Positions 1 to 8,208 of a stretch of 64,000 nt of DNA are shown here, piece after piece. Numbering within the stretch: the stretch's first letter is position 1; each line of letters begins with the position of its first letter. Source of the stretch: Sinorhizobium alkalisoli (lineage in GTDB: Bacteria; Pseudomonadota; Alphaproteobacteria; Rhizobiales; Rhizobiaceae); contig NZ_CP034909.1 of assembly GCF_008932245.1 (NCBI RefSeq), positions 1,550,001 to 1,614,000 of the forward strand, written 5' to 3'. Both the position numbers and the translations under genes were made by a program. Under the pieces are notes generated by a model, which did not search any database, was not told the origin of the DNA, and was given only the letters and a program-made list of their open reading frames with translations.

Positions 1-1099
1 GGAAGAGATCCGGACGCAGGCCGGCCAGCGTGACGTCGATCGGATTGCGATCCAGCACCGCCTCTTTGAGGTCGAGCGCCAGCAGCTTTTTCGACGTATC
101 GGGATCGGGGCTCGGCATTTCGAGGCCGGCAAGTCCGACATTGTCGGCGACGATCGTCGCCGCGCCGCCGGTCGATGTCACGATCGCGACTCGCTTGCCG
201 CAAAGAAGGCGCCCCTGGGACAGGGCGGCAGGGATGTCGAGAAGGTCTGCGAATGTCTGCGCTCGAATGATGCCGAGTTGTTTGAATAGGGCATCATACA
301 CCTTGTCCGCGCCGGCCAGCGCGCCGGTGTGGGAGACGGCGGACTGCGCGCCGGACTCGGAACGGCCGACCTTGTAGGCCACGATGGGCTTGCCGGCCGC
401 GATAACCCGCGCGGCGGCATTGCGGAACTTCTCCACGTTGCGAATGGTTTCGAGGTAGAGGGCAACAACGGTGGTTGCCGGATCCTCCGCCATGGCATCG
501 AGAAGGTCGGCAACTTCGATGTCGGATTCATTTCCCGTTGCAATCAGCTTGGAAAAGCCGACCCCGCGTCCGACCCCGCGCGAAAGCAGAGATCCGAGAA
601 TCCCCCCGCTCTGCGACAAAAGGGCAACTCCGCCGGCACGGAAGTCCTTCATCTCCATGGCACCGCTTGCCGTCAGCATGATGCGGTCCGTCAGGTTGAC
701 CAGGCCGATCGTATTTGGGCCCAGAATCCGCATCGAACCAGCAGCCTCGCGCAACTCGGCCTGGAGACGACGCCCCTCCTCCCCGGCCTCGCCGAAACCG
801 CTTGCGAGTACGATCGCCGCCTTGCTGCCCACAGCTGCAAGCTGGCGAACGGATTCGATCACCCGATTGGCACCGACGAGGACGAGCCCGACATCCGGTG
901 CCTCGGGAAGTGCTTGCGCATCCGCATAGCATGTCAGATCGCCGATCGCTTCATTGCGCGGGTTGATGGGGTAGATCCGACCATTATAACCGTGCTGTTG
1001 CAGATAGGCGATCGGCCGCCCCGTGAGCTTCGTCACATCGGAAGAGGCTCCCACGACGGCGACGCTGGAAGGGTTCAGAAGCGCATCAATGAAAGTCAT
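1..1099 (-). CDS. NDP-forming acyl-CoA synthetase (acetate-CoA ligase type), 3' part outside window
   Basis: The first 366 codons of an ADP/GDP-forming acyl-CoA synthetase are present; the rest lies beyond the left edge. This family makes an acyl-CoA from a carboxylic acid, CoA and a nucleoside triphosphate through a phosphohistidine. Visible are the N-terminal CoA-binding Rossmann domain (VGAS near residues 16-19), the LGPNTIGLVN segment of the same domain (126-135), a succinyl-CoA-ligase-like domain with SQSGG near 162-166, and the SHTGAL motif whose His257 matches the phosphorylated histidine. The ATG at 1099 lies 11 bases after the enoyl-CoA hydratase stop, so it is the last visible gene of the operon. 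It probably activates the acid handled by the upstream Tct transporter and CoA-transferase, but the substrate cannot be read from the sequence. Confidence 0.85.
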   Translation of the reverse strand, partial: MTFIDALLNPSSVAVVGASSDVTKLTGRPIAYLQQHGYNGRIYPINPRNEAIGDLTCYADAQALPEAPDVGLVLVGANRVIESVRQLAAVGSKAAIVLASGFGEAGEEGRRLQAELREAAGSMRILGPNTIGLVNLTDRIMLTASGAMEMKDFRAGGVALLSQSGGILGSLLSRGVGRGVGFSKLIATGNESDIEVADLLDAMAEDPATTVVALYLETIRNVEKFRNAAARVIAAGKPIVAYKVGRSESGAQSAVSHTGALAGADKVYDALFKQLGIIRAQTFADLLDIPAALSQGRLLCGKRVAIVTSTGGAATIVADNVGLAGLEMPSPDPDTSKKLLALDLKEAVLDRNPIDVTLAGLRPDLF

Positions 1100-1110
1100 C
1101 TGGGCTCGCC

Positions 1111-1911
1111 TCACGCGCTGGTTTTGTTGAGGAATGCCTCTACGGACGAACGATGTTCGGCCGTGGTGTAGCAGATTGCCTGCGCCTCGCGTCCGAGAGC
1201 GAAAATCGCCTCATCGCTGCTCTCGAAGGTCTTGTCGAGGATGGCCTTGGTCAGGGCAATGGCGGCCGGCGAGCCGGCACTCAACTGCTCCGCCCAGAGC
1301 TGGGCATCATCGATCAGGGTATTGGCCGGCGAGATCCTGTCGATCATGCCGATCCCAAGCGCCTCCTCGGGTTCGACCACCCTGCCCGTCAGAATGAGCT
1401 CCTTGGCGCGGGCGAGGCCCACGCGACGCGGCAGGAAATACATCCCTCCGCCATCCGATACGAGGCCCCGCTTGATGAAGCTCATCGCCATTTTCGCGCC
1501 TTCGGCCGCGATGATGAAATCGCAGGCGAGGGCCATGTCGAGACCGAGACCGAAGGCTGCACCATTGACCGCGGCAATGACCGGCTTGGAGAGACCATGG
1601 ATGACGGCAACACCCCTATGCGTACTGCGCTGGCGGGTCCAGCCATTGAAGGCGACTTCTCCCGCAGGAACCTCCAGGCGCGCGCGCATGCCTGATACAT
1701 CGCCACCGGAGCAGAAGCCCTTGCCGGCGCCCGTCAGAATGACCGCGCGAACCGTCCGGTCGGTGCCAACCTTCTCGAAGGCGTCGATCAGTTCAGACCG
1801 CATCTGATCGTTGATGGCGTTGCGAACATCCGGACGGTTCAATGTGACGGTCGCTATGCCGTTCTTGTGGGAAACCGCTATGAACTCATGTTCACGAACA
1901 TTGACGGTCAT
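1111..1911 (-). CDS. enoyl-CoA hydratase/isomerase family protein
   Basis: A crotonase-fold protein of 266 residues. I chose the ATG at 1911 (MTVNVREHEF) over an ATG 13 codons upstream because a GGAAGG Shine-Dalgarno stretch lies about 8 bases before it. The oxyanion-hole segments GKGFCSGGD and VNGAAFGLGLDMALACD are present. The two glutamates of classical hydratases are not conserved: the first position is Asp in GLDMAL and the second region reads FIKRGLVSDGGG, which resembles isomerase or PaaG-type members. A CoA-thioester isomerase or hydratase is likely, with unknown substrate. It sits 131 bases after the PrpD gene and 11 bases before the acyl-CoA synthetase. Confidence 0.85.
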   Translation of the reverse strand: MTVNVREHEFIAVSHKNGIATVTLNRPDVRNAINDQMRSELIDAFEKVGTDRTVRAVILTGAGKGFCSGGDVSGMRARLEVPAGEVAFNGWTRQRSTHRGVAVIHGLSKPVIAAVNGAAFGLGLDMALACDFIIAAEGAKMAMSFIKRGLVSDGGGMYFLPRRVGLARAKELILTGRVVEPEEALGIGMIDRISPANTLIDDAQLWAEQLSAGSPAAIALTKAILDKTFESSDEAIFALGREAQAICYTTAEHRSSVEAFLNKTSA

Positions 1912-2042
1912 TCCTTTGTTCCTTCCTCTCGAGCGCTGCCATGGTGGCACTGGCGCGATCTTTCACTTGACTAGAGGCATCCATGTCTTCGGACTGTCAC
2001 CTGGACAACTGATCATCTGGCCGCGTTAGCCCAACCAGCAGT

Positions 2043-3416
2043 TTAGGGGAGAGACCCTTTTGCCTGGCCAGCCGGGGCGACCAGCAGTTCTCGCGGCAGA
2101 TCGGCGCCGTGCAGGATCCCGTCGCGAAGCGCAGCTGCATCTGCGTCAGGGAGAATTCCGGACGCCAGTTCGTGGAACTTCGCGATTATCTCCGCGTCGC
2201 TCAGAGGATCCTCGGGATCGCCTCGCCGCGTCTGTTGAAGGTGTTCAAGCACGCGGCCATCCCGCAAGATCACCCGTAGACGGGCCTGTCGTCGGTGTGG
2301 ATATAGAACCGAAAGGGCCGGATCCTCGAACACTGAAATTCTCGTCATCAGTTCGCGTATGTCCGCGCGCGCCAGGGTCTCCTCTTCGAAGGCTGCGAGG
2401 CGGACCGCTCCGAGGATCAGTCGTGCGGCAAGGCAATATTGCAGACTGAAACGCGCATCCTGCGCCGACGCGGGATCTGGCCGATTGCACATCGCTTCGG
2501 TCGCGCGATAACCGTGCACTTCAACCCGCGCGACATCCCCCTCGCGGAAAGAGTGACGCTCGCTCATTGCTGCAATGGCATCGAGCGCAGGAAAGATATG
2601 GCCGCAACATCCGTGGGCCTTGACGGTCATGCGGGTGATCGGTGTCCACTCGCCGAGACCCGCAAGCGCCCCCTCCCAATCTCCGGTCGTATCGCTCGTC
2701 GCAGCCGCAAAACCGTTCTCTGCGTCGAGGCTATCGGAAGACCCGGCAATCCCCGCCGCGGCTGCCATCGCGGCCAGCAAGCCTGCATCTGCCGCATGTC
2801 CCGGATGCAGAGCTTTTGCCAGGCCCTGCCCGCGGAGGTTCTGCTGGTGCCCACCCGCGAAGCTTGAAGCCAACGCCAGGGCATTGCCGACGCTCCTTCC
2901 GTCAGCGCCGAGAAGCATCGCCCCCGCGACGGCCGCGCCCATGGTACCGACGGTCGACGTCGTATGCCAAAAGGTGTAGTGGCTGGGCTGGATTGCCAGC
3001 GAAATCCGGCACCCCACCTCGTAGCCGGCGACTATGGCGCGGTGCAGTTCTTCAAGGCTTGACCCGAGATGCTGCGACAGGGCGAGAGCAGCCGCTATAG
3101 TGGGGCTGCCCGGATGATAGCCGCCATCCTTGAAAATGTCGTCGAATTCGACGGTGTGGCTGGCCGTGGCGTTGAGAAGAGCCGCGCGGCGCGGCGTAGA
3201 GAAGCGGCCGTCGACGTACGACCATGCGCCGCCGCTACCATTCGTCTCCGGCACCGCCTTGGCCAGCATTGTCGCCGGCGCGCGAACGCAGCCGGGCAAT
3301 GTCGTTGCAAACCAGTCCAGGATCGCGCGGCGCACCGCCCACTCAACGGCGCCTTCGATCGGCCGTCGACGCCAATCGCAAGCCGCTTGGGCCAAAGCCG
3401 AAAGCGGACCGCTCAT
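2043..3416 (-). CDS. MmgE/PrpD family protein (2-methylcitrate dehydratase-like)
   Basis: A 457-residue member of the MmgE/PrpD family, whose known members dehydrate 2-methylcitrate or act on related hydroxy-tricarboxylates (cis-aconitate decarboxylase is also in this fold). Family segments visible are HTVEFDDIFKDGGYHPGSP, SFAGGHQQNLRGQGLAKALHPGHAADAG (the family usually has a related AGL motif here) and KAHGCCGHIFPALDA. The open frame extends 37 codons upstream to 3527, but I prefer the ATG at 3416. It gives the usual family length, has GGGAG about 10 bases upstream, and overlaps in ATGA fashion the stop of a small frame that begins just after the CoA-transferase gene. The association with CaiB and Tct genes suggests a di- or tricarboxylate-derived substrate. 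Confidence 0.85.
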   Translation of the reverse strand: MSGPLSALAQAACDWRRRPIEGAVEWAVRRAILDWFATTLPGCVRAPATMLAKAVPETNGSGGAWSYVDGRFSTPRRAALLNATASHTVEFDDIFKDGGYHPGSPTIAAALALSQHLGSSLEELHRAIVAGYEVGCRISLAIQPSHYTFWHTTSTVGTMGAAVAGAMLLGADGRSVGNALALASSFAGGHQQNLRGQGLAKALHPGHAADAGLLAAMAAAAGIAGSSDSLDAENGFAAATSDTTGDWEGALAGLGEWTPITRMTVKAHGCCGHIFPALDAIAAMSERHSFREGDVARVEVHGYRATEAMCNRPDPASAQDARFSLQYCLAARLILGAVRLAAFEEETLARADIRELMTRISVFEDPALSVLYPHRRQARLRVILRDGRVLEHLQQTRRGDPEDPLSDAEIIAKFHELASGILPDADAAALRDGILHGADLPRELLVAPAGQAKGSLP

Positions 3417-3499
3417 CGCAAGATCGCTCCCAGCCGTATCTTCCGAAAGGGTAGGATCCGCTGCGGCGGAGGCTTCATCGAAACATGCCGTCGTGCCAT
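3413..3499 (-). CDS. possible 28-residue linker/leader peptide between CoA-transferase and PrpD genes
   Basis: A short frame starts with ATG at 3499, 13 bases after the CaiB-type gene stop, preceded by GGCGGAG at good spacing. It ends in a TGA that overlaps the preferred PrpD start as ATGA. The predicted product begins MARRHVSMKPPPQ and is rich in Arg, Pro and Ile. It could be a real small protein, a coupling frame that delivers ribosomes to the PrpD start, or chance. I do not recognise any family. Confidence 0.3.
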   Translation of the reverse strand: MARRHVSMKPPPQRILPFRKIRLGAILR

Positions 3500-3511
3500 C
3501 TTCTCCGCCTT

Positions 3512-4708
3512 TCAGTTGATCGCGCATTCGGCACGAAGCCTTTCGATGTCCGCGCTGTCGAAGCCTACCCCCCGCAGGATTTCCTCCGTTTGCGCACCGA
3601 CAGGCTGTGGCGGGAAACTCAACCCAGGCGCGCTATCCGACATGGTGAAACCCGCGACAGGAACCACCAAGCCATCCGTCGACGTGCCGGGCGCCGCGTG
3701 TTTATGCAGAAGCGGCCGCGATTCAATTTGCGGATCCGCGAGGGCTTCTTTCAGCTCTCGTACGCGCGCCGCTGGTATCCGCCTTTCCCGGAAGAAACTC
3801 TCCCAGTAGTCGGCGGGCATGGTGGCGATGATGCTGCTGAGTGCAGCCTCCTCCTCGCCATGGCTGTCCAGCCGCTGATTGTTGTTCTGCTTTATGAGAT
3901 CTTCGCGCCCGAGGGCGATCCATAGGCGGCGCTGCTGCTCGAGGTTCGAGGCGGCGATCATCAGGCCCCCGTCAGAGGCACGGTACTGGCCGATCGTGGC
4001 GAAGGGAAAGCGGTTGCCCTTCGGCTTCGGATGACTGCCATTCCACAGGTATCCCGTTACGTAAGGACTACACAGGACGAGCGCCACGTCCAGCATGGAG
4101 ACGTCCACGAACTGCCCGCTGCTGCTGCCACTGCGTTCACGCTGCAGGAGGGCCGCCGTGATGGCATAGGCGGCCGTTGTACCCGTCGCATAGTCAACCA
4201 CGGGAGCGCCACATTTCAGAGGATCGCCATCCTCGCTGCCGGTCATCGTCATCATGCCCGAGAATGCCTGAAGAACGGAATCATAGCCCGTCTGCTCCCG
4301 GCGCGGTCCGGTCGAGCCGAAAGCCGAGATCGAGCAATATATCAGCCGGGGGTTGAGTTTGCGCAGATCGTCGTAGCCGAGCCCCAGGTCTTCAAATGCA
4401 CCGGGCCGGTAGTTTTCGACGAAGACGTCCGCTGTTTCGACGAGCCGCATCAAGGCGTCACGACCGGCTTCGGTCTTCAGGTTCAGTGCAACCGCCTTCT
4501 TGTTCGACGCCTGTGCCATGAAGGCAGTGCCCATGCCGGCGCTGCTGAGATCGCGATCCGAGCCCTGAAGGCGCGCCTGGTCCGGATCGTGCGGATCCTC
4601 GATCTTGATCACGTCGGCGCCGAGTACGGCCATCTGATAGCTGGCGAACGGTCCGGCCAGCACGTGCGTGGTGTCTATGACACGGAAACCGGCAAGGGCC
4701 CTCGTCAT
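3512..4708 (-). CDS. CaiB/BaiF (class III) CoA-transferase
   Basis: A 398-residue class III CoA-transferase, full length for the family. These enzymes move CoA between organic acids through an aspartyl-CoA intermediate. The N-terminal GFRVIDTTHVLAGPFASYQM segment, the VFVENYRPGAFEDLGLGYDDL block and the PVVDYATG block are typical; Asp172 in the last block is the expected catalytic aspartate. The gene follows the TctC gene after 90 bases that hold two hairpins, and precedes the PrpD gene. It is the likely entry reaction of the pathway, loading CoA onto the acid imported by the Tct system. Donor and acceptor are not predictable. Confidence 0.92.
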   Translation of the reverse strand: MTRALAGFRVIDTTHVLAGPFASYQMAVLGADVIKIEDPHDPDQARLQGSDRDLSSAGMGTAFMAQASNKKAVALNLKTEAGRDALMRLVETADVFVENYRPGAFEDLGLGYDDLRKLNPRLIYCSISAFGSTGPRREQTGYDSVLQAFSGMMTMTGSEDGDPLKCGAPVVDYATGTTAAYAITAALLQRERSGSSSGQFVDVSMLDVALVLCSPYVTGYLWNGSHPKPKGNRFPFATIGQYRASDGGLMIAASNLEQQRRLWIALGREDLIKQNNNQRLDSHGEEEAALSSIIATMPADYWESFFRERRIPAARVRELKEALADPQIESRPLLHKHAAPGTSTDGLVVPVAGFTMSDSAPGLSFPPQPVGAQTEEILRGVGFDSADIERLRAECAIN

Positions 4709-4740
4709 GGTCTTTCCCTATCCATTCTTGCTGTCGTGTT

Positions 4741-4794
4741 CTCCGGCGGGTCAATCACCGCCGGAGGTCACCTTCACACGGATGCGGAGGCATC
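4741..4794 (-). terminator. two intercistronic hairpins between TctC and CoA-transferase genes
   Basis: Arms CTCCGGCGG (4741-4749) and CCGCCGGAG (4758-4766) are perfectly complementary with an 8-base loop. A second hairpin, GGATGC/GCATCC, lies at about 4780-4794. Neither is followed by a T-run on the minus strand, so they look more like mRNA-stabilising or processing hairpins between the transporter and enzyme parts of the operon than a strong intrinsic terminator. Confidence 0.5.
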
Positions 4795-4798
4795 CGCA

Positions 4799-5800
4799 CT
4801 ACTGCAGGAGTCGAGCCGCCTCTAGCTGCTTGCTGGCGATCTTGCTGACGTCGCGTACGAAAGCGTCGTATTCCTTCGGCCCCAAAGTGGAATCGATGAC
4901 ACCCGTGCTGCGGGCATAGTCCTGATAGGTCTTGGCCTTCATCGCCTCGTGGATTGTGTCTGCAATCTGCTGCTGAAGTTCGAGCGGCATGTCCTTTGGA
5001 CCAAAGACACCGCGCACTTGCACCCAGCTCGTGTCGACCTCGTAGCCCGCCTCACCGAAGGTGGGAACGTCCGGCAGACCATCGAGCCGCTTTTCACCCA
5101 GGACCCCGAGACCGATGATCCGCTTGGATTCGAAGAAGGGCGCGGTCGGCCCGAGGTTCGAAACACCTACATCCACGTGCCCACCGAGCAAGGCCGTCAT
5201 GATGTCAGGAGTGGAGTCAAACCCGACCCAGTTGAACTTCACGTCTGCAGCGCTTTCGAGCATGGCCGTGCCAAGATGCTGCATCGACCCAACGGGCCCG
5301 AAACCGCCGATGTTGACAGTGCCGGAGCTGGCTTTCGCCTTTGCAACGAGGTCCGGCAGTGATTTGATGTCGGAATCCGCGCGAACGAAATAGATGATCG
5401 GGTCTTCCTGCGTGGAAGCTATCCAGGAGAAGTCGTCGACCGAGAAGGTTCCCTTCAGATTGGTCAGCATGCTCGTGAAGTGGGTCATCGTGTTGATGCC
5501 GATTGTCAAGCCATCGGGCTTGGCTTGGCGGACATGCGCCATCTGCGTTGCGCCTCCGGCGCCCGGAGCATTCACCACGACAACCGGCTGGCCGATCATC
5601 GGCTCCAGCGATTGCGCCAGGGTGCGGATGAAAATGTCCGCCGTTCCGCCGGGCTTCGTATGCATGACGACATTTACCGGTCCTGATGGCTTCCAGGCCG
5701 TCTCCGCCGCGACAGGACTGGAAAGACCCAGCGAGGCAACGACGGCGAAAAATGCCGTTGCCACGAACGCGCGCGCCGGCTTGAACAGATTTACTGACAT
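4799..5800 (-). CDS. TctC/Bug-family periplasmic solute-binding protein of a tripartite tricarboxylate transporter
   Basis: A 333-residue substrate-binding protein. I chose the ATG at 5800 (MSVNLFKPAR) because GGGAGGCG lies just upstream and because it places a Sec signal peptide at the N-terminus: positive start, hydrophobic core AFVATAFFAVVASLGLSS, cleavage near AAE at 31-33. The upstream 54 codons of open frame look non-coding. The mature part shows typical Bug features: PGGTADIFIRTLAQSLEPMIG, VVVVNAPGAGG (the loop that closes over a carboxylate) and GFGPVGSMQHLG. It should capture a carboxylate in the periplasm for TctA/TctB. The gene lies after tctA and tctB, separated by 165 bases. Confidence 0.92.
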   Translation of the reverse strand: MSVNLFKPARAFVATAFFAVVASLGLSSPVAAETAWKPSGPVNVVMHTKPGGTADIFIRTLAQSLEPMIGQPVVVVNAPGAGGATQMAHVRQAKPDGLTIGINTMTHFTSMLTNLKGTFSVDDFSWIASTQEDPIIYFVRADSDIKSLPDLVAKAKASSGTVNIGGFGPVGSMQHLGTAMLESAADVKFNWVGFDSTPDIMTALLGGHVDVGVSNLGPTAPFFESKRIIGLGVLGEKRLDGLPDVPTFGEAGYEVDTSWVQVRGVFGPKDMPLELQQQIADTIHEAMKAKTYQDYARSTGVIDSTLGPKEYDAFVRDVSKIASKQLEAARLLQ

Positions 5801-5965
5801 GAAACGCCTCCCACGTTTGAACGAAAGAACCACGGTCCTCTCCAATGAGACCAGTGTCTTATGTTGGATCCGCGAAATGAACTGAGATTTGGTCAGGTCG
5901 AACGACCGCAAATATTGGGCATAGTGCTCGGGCAGTGAAGGCTGAGCCTGCCGCCCGAGCAATCG

Positions 5966-7477
5966 TCAGCCTCTCACCGAAGGGTCGGCCGCCCGGGTTG
6001 CCTGTCTCCGCTTCTGAATAAAGCCGATTGCCGGAAGCAGGAATGCAAGGACAGCCGTTAGAAGCAACGCAACCGTCAGAGGCGAGGTGTAGAAGACTTC
6101 AAGGGAACCTTGCGACGTAATCAGCGCCCGGCGGAAATTGGTTTCCATCATCTCGCCGAGCACCAGAGCCAGAATGATCGGAGCCAGCGGAACCTGCACC
6201 TTTCGAAGCAGGTATCCGAGAATACCGAACGCAGTCATGACGTAGACCGGGAACATCGTGCCCTCGGAGGCGAAGGCACCCACAAGGCAAATTCCTGCGA
6301 CGATCGCCGCGATAGCGGGACCGGGAATGTTTGCAACCCTGGCCCAGGCGCGGGCACCGGCAAGCCCGATGAACACCATCACCGGCACGCCGATCCAGAG
6401 CGACGCGAAGATAGTATAAGGAATTTCGGGATTGCGGCTGAACAGGAGAGGCCCCGGCTGAATGCCCTGGATCATCAGGGCGCCGATCATCACCGCCGTC
6501 GTCGGCGAACCGGGGATGCCGAGTGCAAGCAAAGGTGCCATGGCACCGGACACGGCAGCATTGTTTGCCGCTTCCGAGGCCGCAACACCCTCGATAGATC
6601 CTTTCCCGAATCGCTCCGGAGTCTTGGATGTTTTCTTGGCCACCGCATAGGCAATGAAGGAGGCAATGGAGGCGCCCGCACCCGGAATGATGCCGATGAT
6701 GTAGCCGAGCACCGAGCTTCTGAACACGACGCCATTGAGTGACCATAGACCCCTCCAGTTCCAGCTGCGCCAGCCGCCAAGCGGCGCACTCTTGATCTTG
6801 GCTGTCATGCCCCCCTCGACCAGGAAGAGGACCTCCGAAAGCGCATAAAGCCCGAGCAGCACCGGCACGAGGGGCAGCCCCTCGAAGAGCTCGACCGACG
6901 CGGCAAAACGCGGCGTCCCGGTCTGCGTATCCAGCCCGACCGTCGCGAGCGCGAGACCGATGCCCATCGCCACCGCGCCCTTGACCACCGAGCCTTCTGC
7001 AAGGCCGACCACCAGGCTGAGCCCGACGAGCGCCAGAGCGAAGTATTCACCGGGTCCGAACCGCAATGCGAATTCCGAGAGCGGCACGGCGGTAAACAGC
7101 AGGAACAGGGCGCTGATGAAGATACCAATGCCGGAGGTGACGATAGACACCAGGAGGGCTTCGCCCGCCTTTCCCTGCTGACTCAGCGGATAGCCGTCCC
7201 AAGCCGTCGCGACCGCTGCCGACGTGCCGGGCGAATTGATGAGAATGGCGGTGATCGCGCCGCCATATTCTGCCGCGGCATACAAGGCCACCAAACCGAC
7301 GATCGAGACGACGGGGTCAAGTCCGTAGGTGAATGGGATGAGCAATGCGACGCCGAGACTGGGGCCGAGACCAGGAATCGCGCCGATGAGATAGCCGGCC
7401 AGCGAGCCGAAGACCAAGCTCAGCCACACGAGCGGATCGCCGAAGGCCGAGAAGCCTGAGAGGAGGTTTTCAATCAT
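5966..7477 (-). CDS. TctA-family large membrane subunit of tripartite tricarboxylate transporter
   Basis: A 503-residue polytopic inner-membrane protein with the family signature GAIPGLGPSLGVALLIPFTYGLDPV near residues 32-56 and a second related GIIPGAGASIASFIAYAVAKK segment, which fits the internal duplication of TctA. It forms the transport channel with TctB and takes substrate from the TctC-type binding protein. The gap to tctB is only 9 bases, so the two are translated from one message. About a dozen hydrophobic segments are visible and the C-terminus ends in a short basic tail. The substrate is unknown; the family transports citrate, tartrate, aromatic acids and other carboxylates. Confidence 0.93.
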   Translation of the reverse strand: MIENLLSGFSAFGDPLVWLSLVFGSLAGYLIGAIPGLGPSLGVALLIPFTYGLDPVVSIVGLVALYAAAEYGGAITAILINSPGTSAAVATAWDGYPLSQQGKAGEALLVSIVTSGIGIFISALFLLFTAVPLSEFALRFGPGEYFALALVGLSLVVGLAEGSVVKGAVAMGIGLALATVGLDTQTGTPRFAASVELFEGLPLVPVLLGLYALSEVLFLVEGGMTAKIKSAPLGGWRSWNWRGLWSLNGVVFRSSVLGYIIGIIPGAGASIASFIAYAVAKKTSKTPERFGKGSIEGVAASEAANNAAVSGAMAPLLALGIPGSPTTAVMIGALMIQGIQPGPLLFSRNPEIPYTIFASLWIGVPVMVFIGLAGARAWARVANIPGPAIAAIVAGICLVGAFASEGTMFPVYVMTAFGILGYLLRKVQVPLAPIILALVLGEMMETNFRRALITSQGSLEVFYTSPLTVALLLTAVLAFLLPAIGFIQKRRQATRAADPSVRG

Positions 7478-7486
7478 GGCAGACCC

Positions 7487-7987
7487 TCACGGAAAGACCA
7501 CGTTCAACGCAAGCGCGAACACAACATAGATGAATGTGACCAAGCCGATCGGCACGCCCAGCACATGCAGGATCCGACGCTCGCCAGCCGCCACCATGAT
7601 CGCAGCGGAGAAGAGCGCGACGCAGAGATAGACACCCAGCGTTGCGAAGCTCAGGGTCTGCCCGACAAGGAGCAGGGCAACGATCAAAACAAGGAGCGGC
7701 CGCCGCCAACGGCTGTCGGAACGCCCCATTCTGCCCATGAGCCGCGCGACTGCGAGGCCGATCATCGATATGGTGGCGATTCCGGTTCCGAAGGCGACGA
7801 GAAGCGGGAATCCGCCCGCTCCGATATCGTTCGAATTGAAAGGCTTCGGCAGGTGGTACGCCTGGACGACGTACCAGGATAAAATCGCAAGTACGATCAG
7901 ACCGATCACGATTTCGAGTATCGGCAAAGGTATTCGGACATAGCCCTCCACTGGCTGCTCGCCCTTGTCGAGAACCTCGCTCTCCAT
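7487..7987 (-). CDS. TctB-family small membrane subunit of tripartite tricarboxylate transporter
   Basis: A 166-residue membrane protein with four hydrophobic segments, the expected size and topology for TctB (PF07331 type). The start is set at the ATG 7987 (MESEVLDKGEQ) because GGAGGAG lies 4-10 bases upstream. The open frame continues 45 codons further up but that part reads as non-coding and has no good ribosome site. It pairs with TctA directly downstream. Sequence conservation in TctB is low, so the call leans on size, topology and position. Confidence 0.88.
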   Translation of the reverse strand: MESEVLDKGEQPVEGYVRIPLPILEIVIGLIVLAILSWYVVQAYHLPKPFNSNDIGAGGFPLLVAFGTGIATISMIGLAVARLMGRMGRSDSRWRRPLLVLIVALLLVGQTLSFATLGVYLCVALFSAAIMVAAGERRILHVLGVPIGLVTFIYVVFALALNVVFP

Positions 7988-8208
7988 GGTCTCCTCCTTG
8001 CTGCCACTCTGCCGGCAAGTGCCGTATGGCAGCCATTTCCTCCAGCGCCGTTCGATGTGTTTTCGGATGACGACGCAAAGAGACGCGCCCACTGGCACGG
8101 CCTCGATCTTCGTTATGGGCACTCAGAGGTGTGAATTGAACTGAGTATATATTGGGCAGAATGTTCATTCGCCTTGGTCAAGGTGGCCACGTCACCGGCA
8201 GGCGGACG

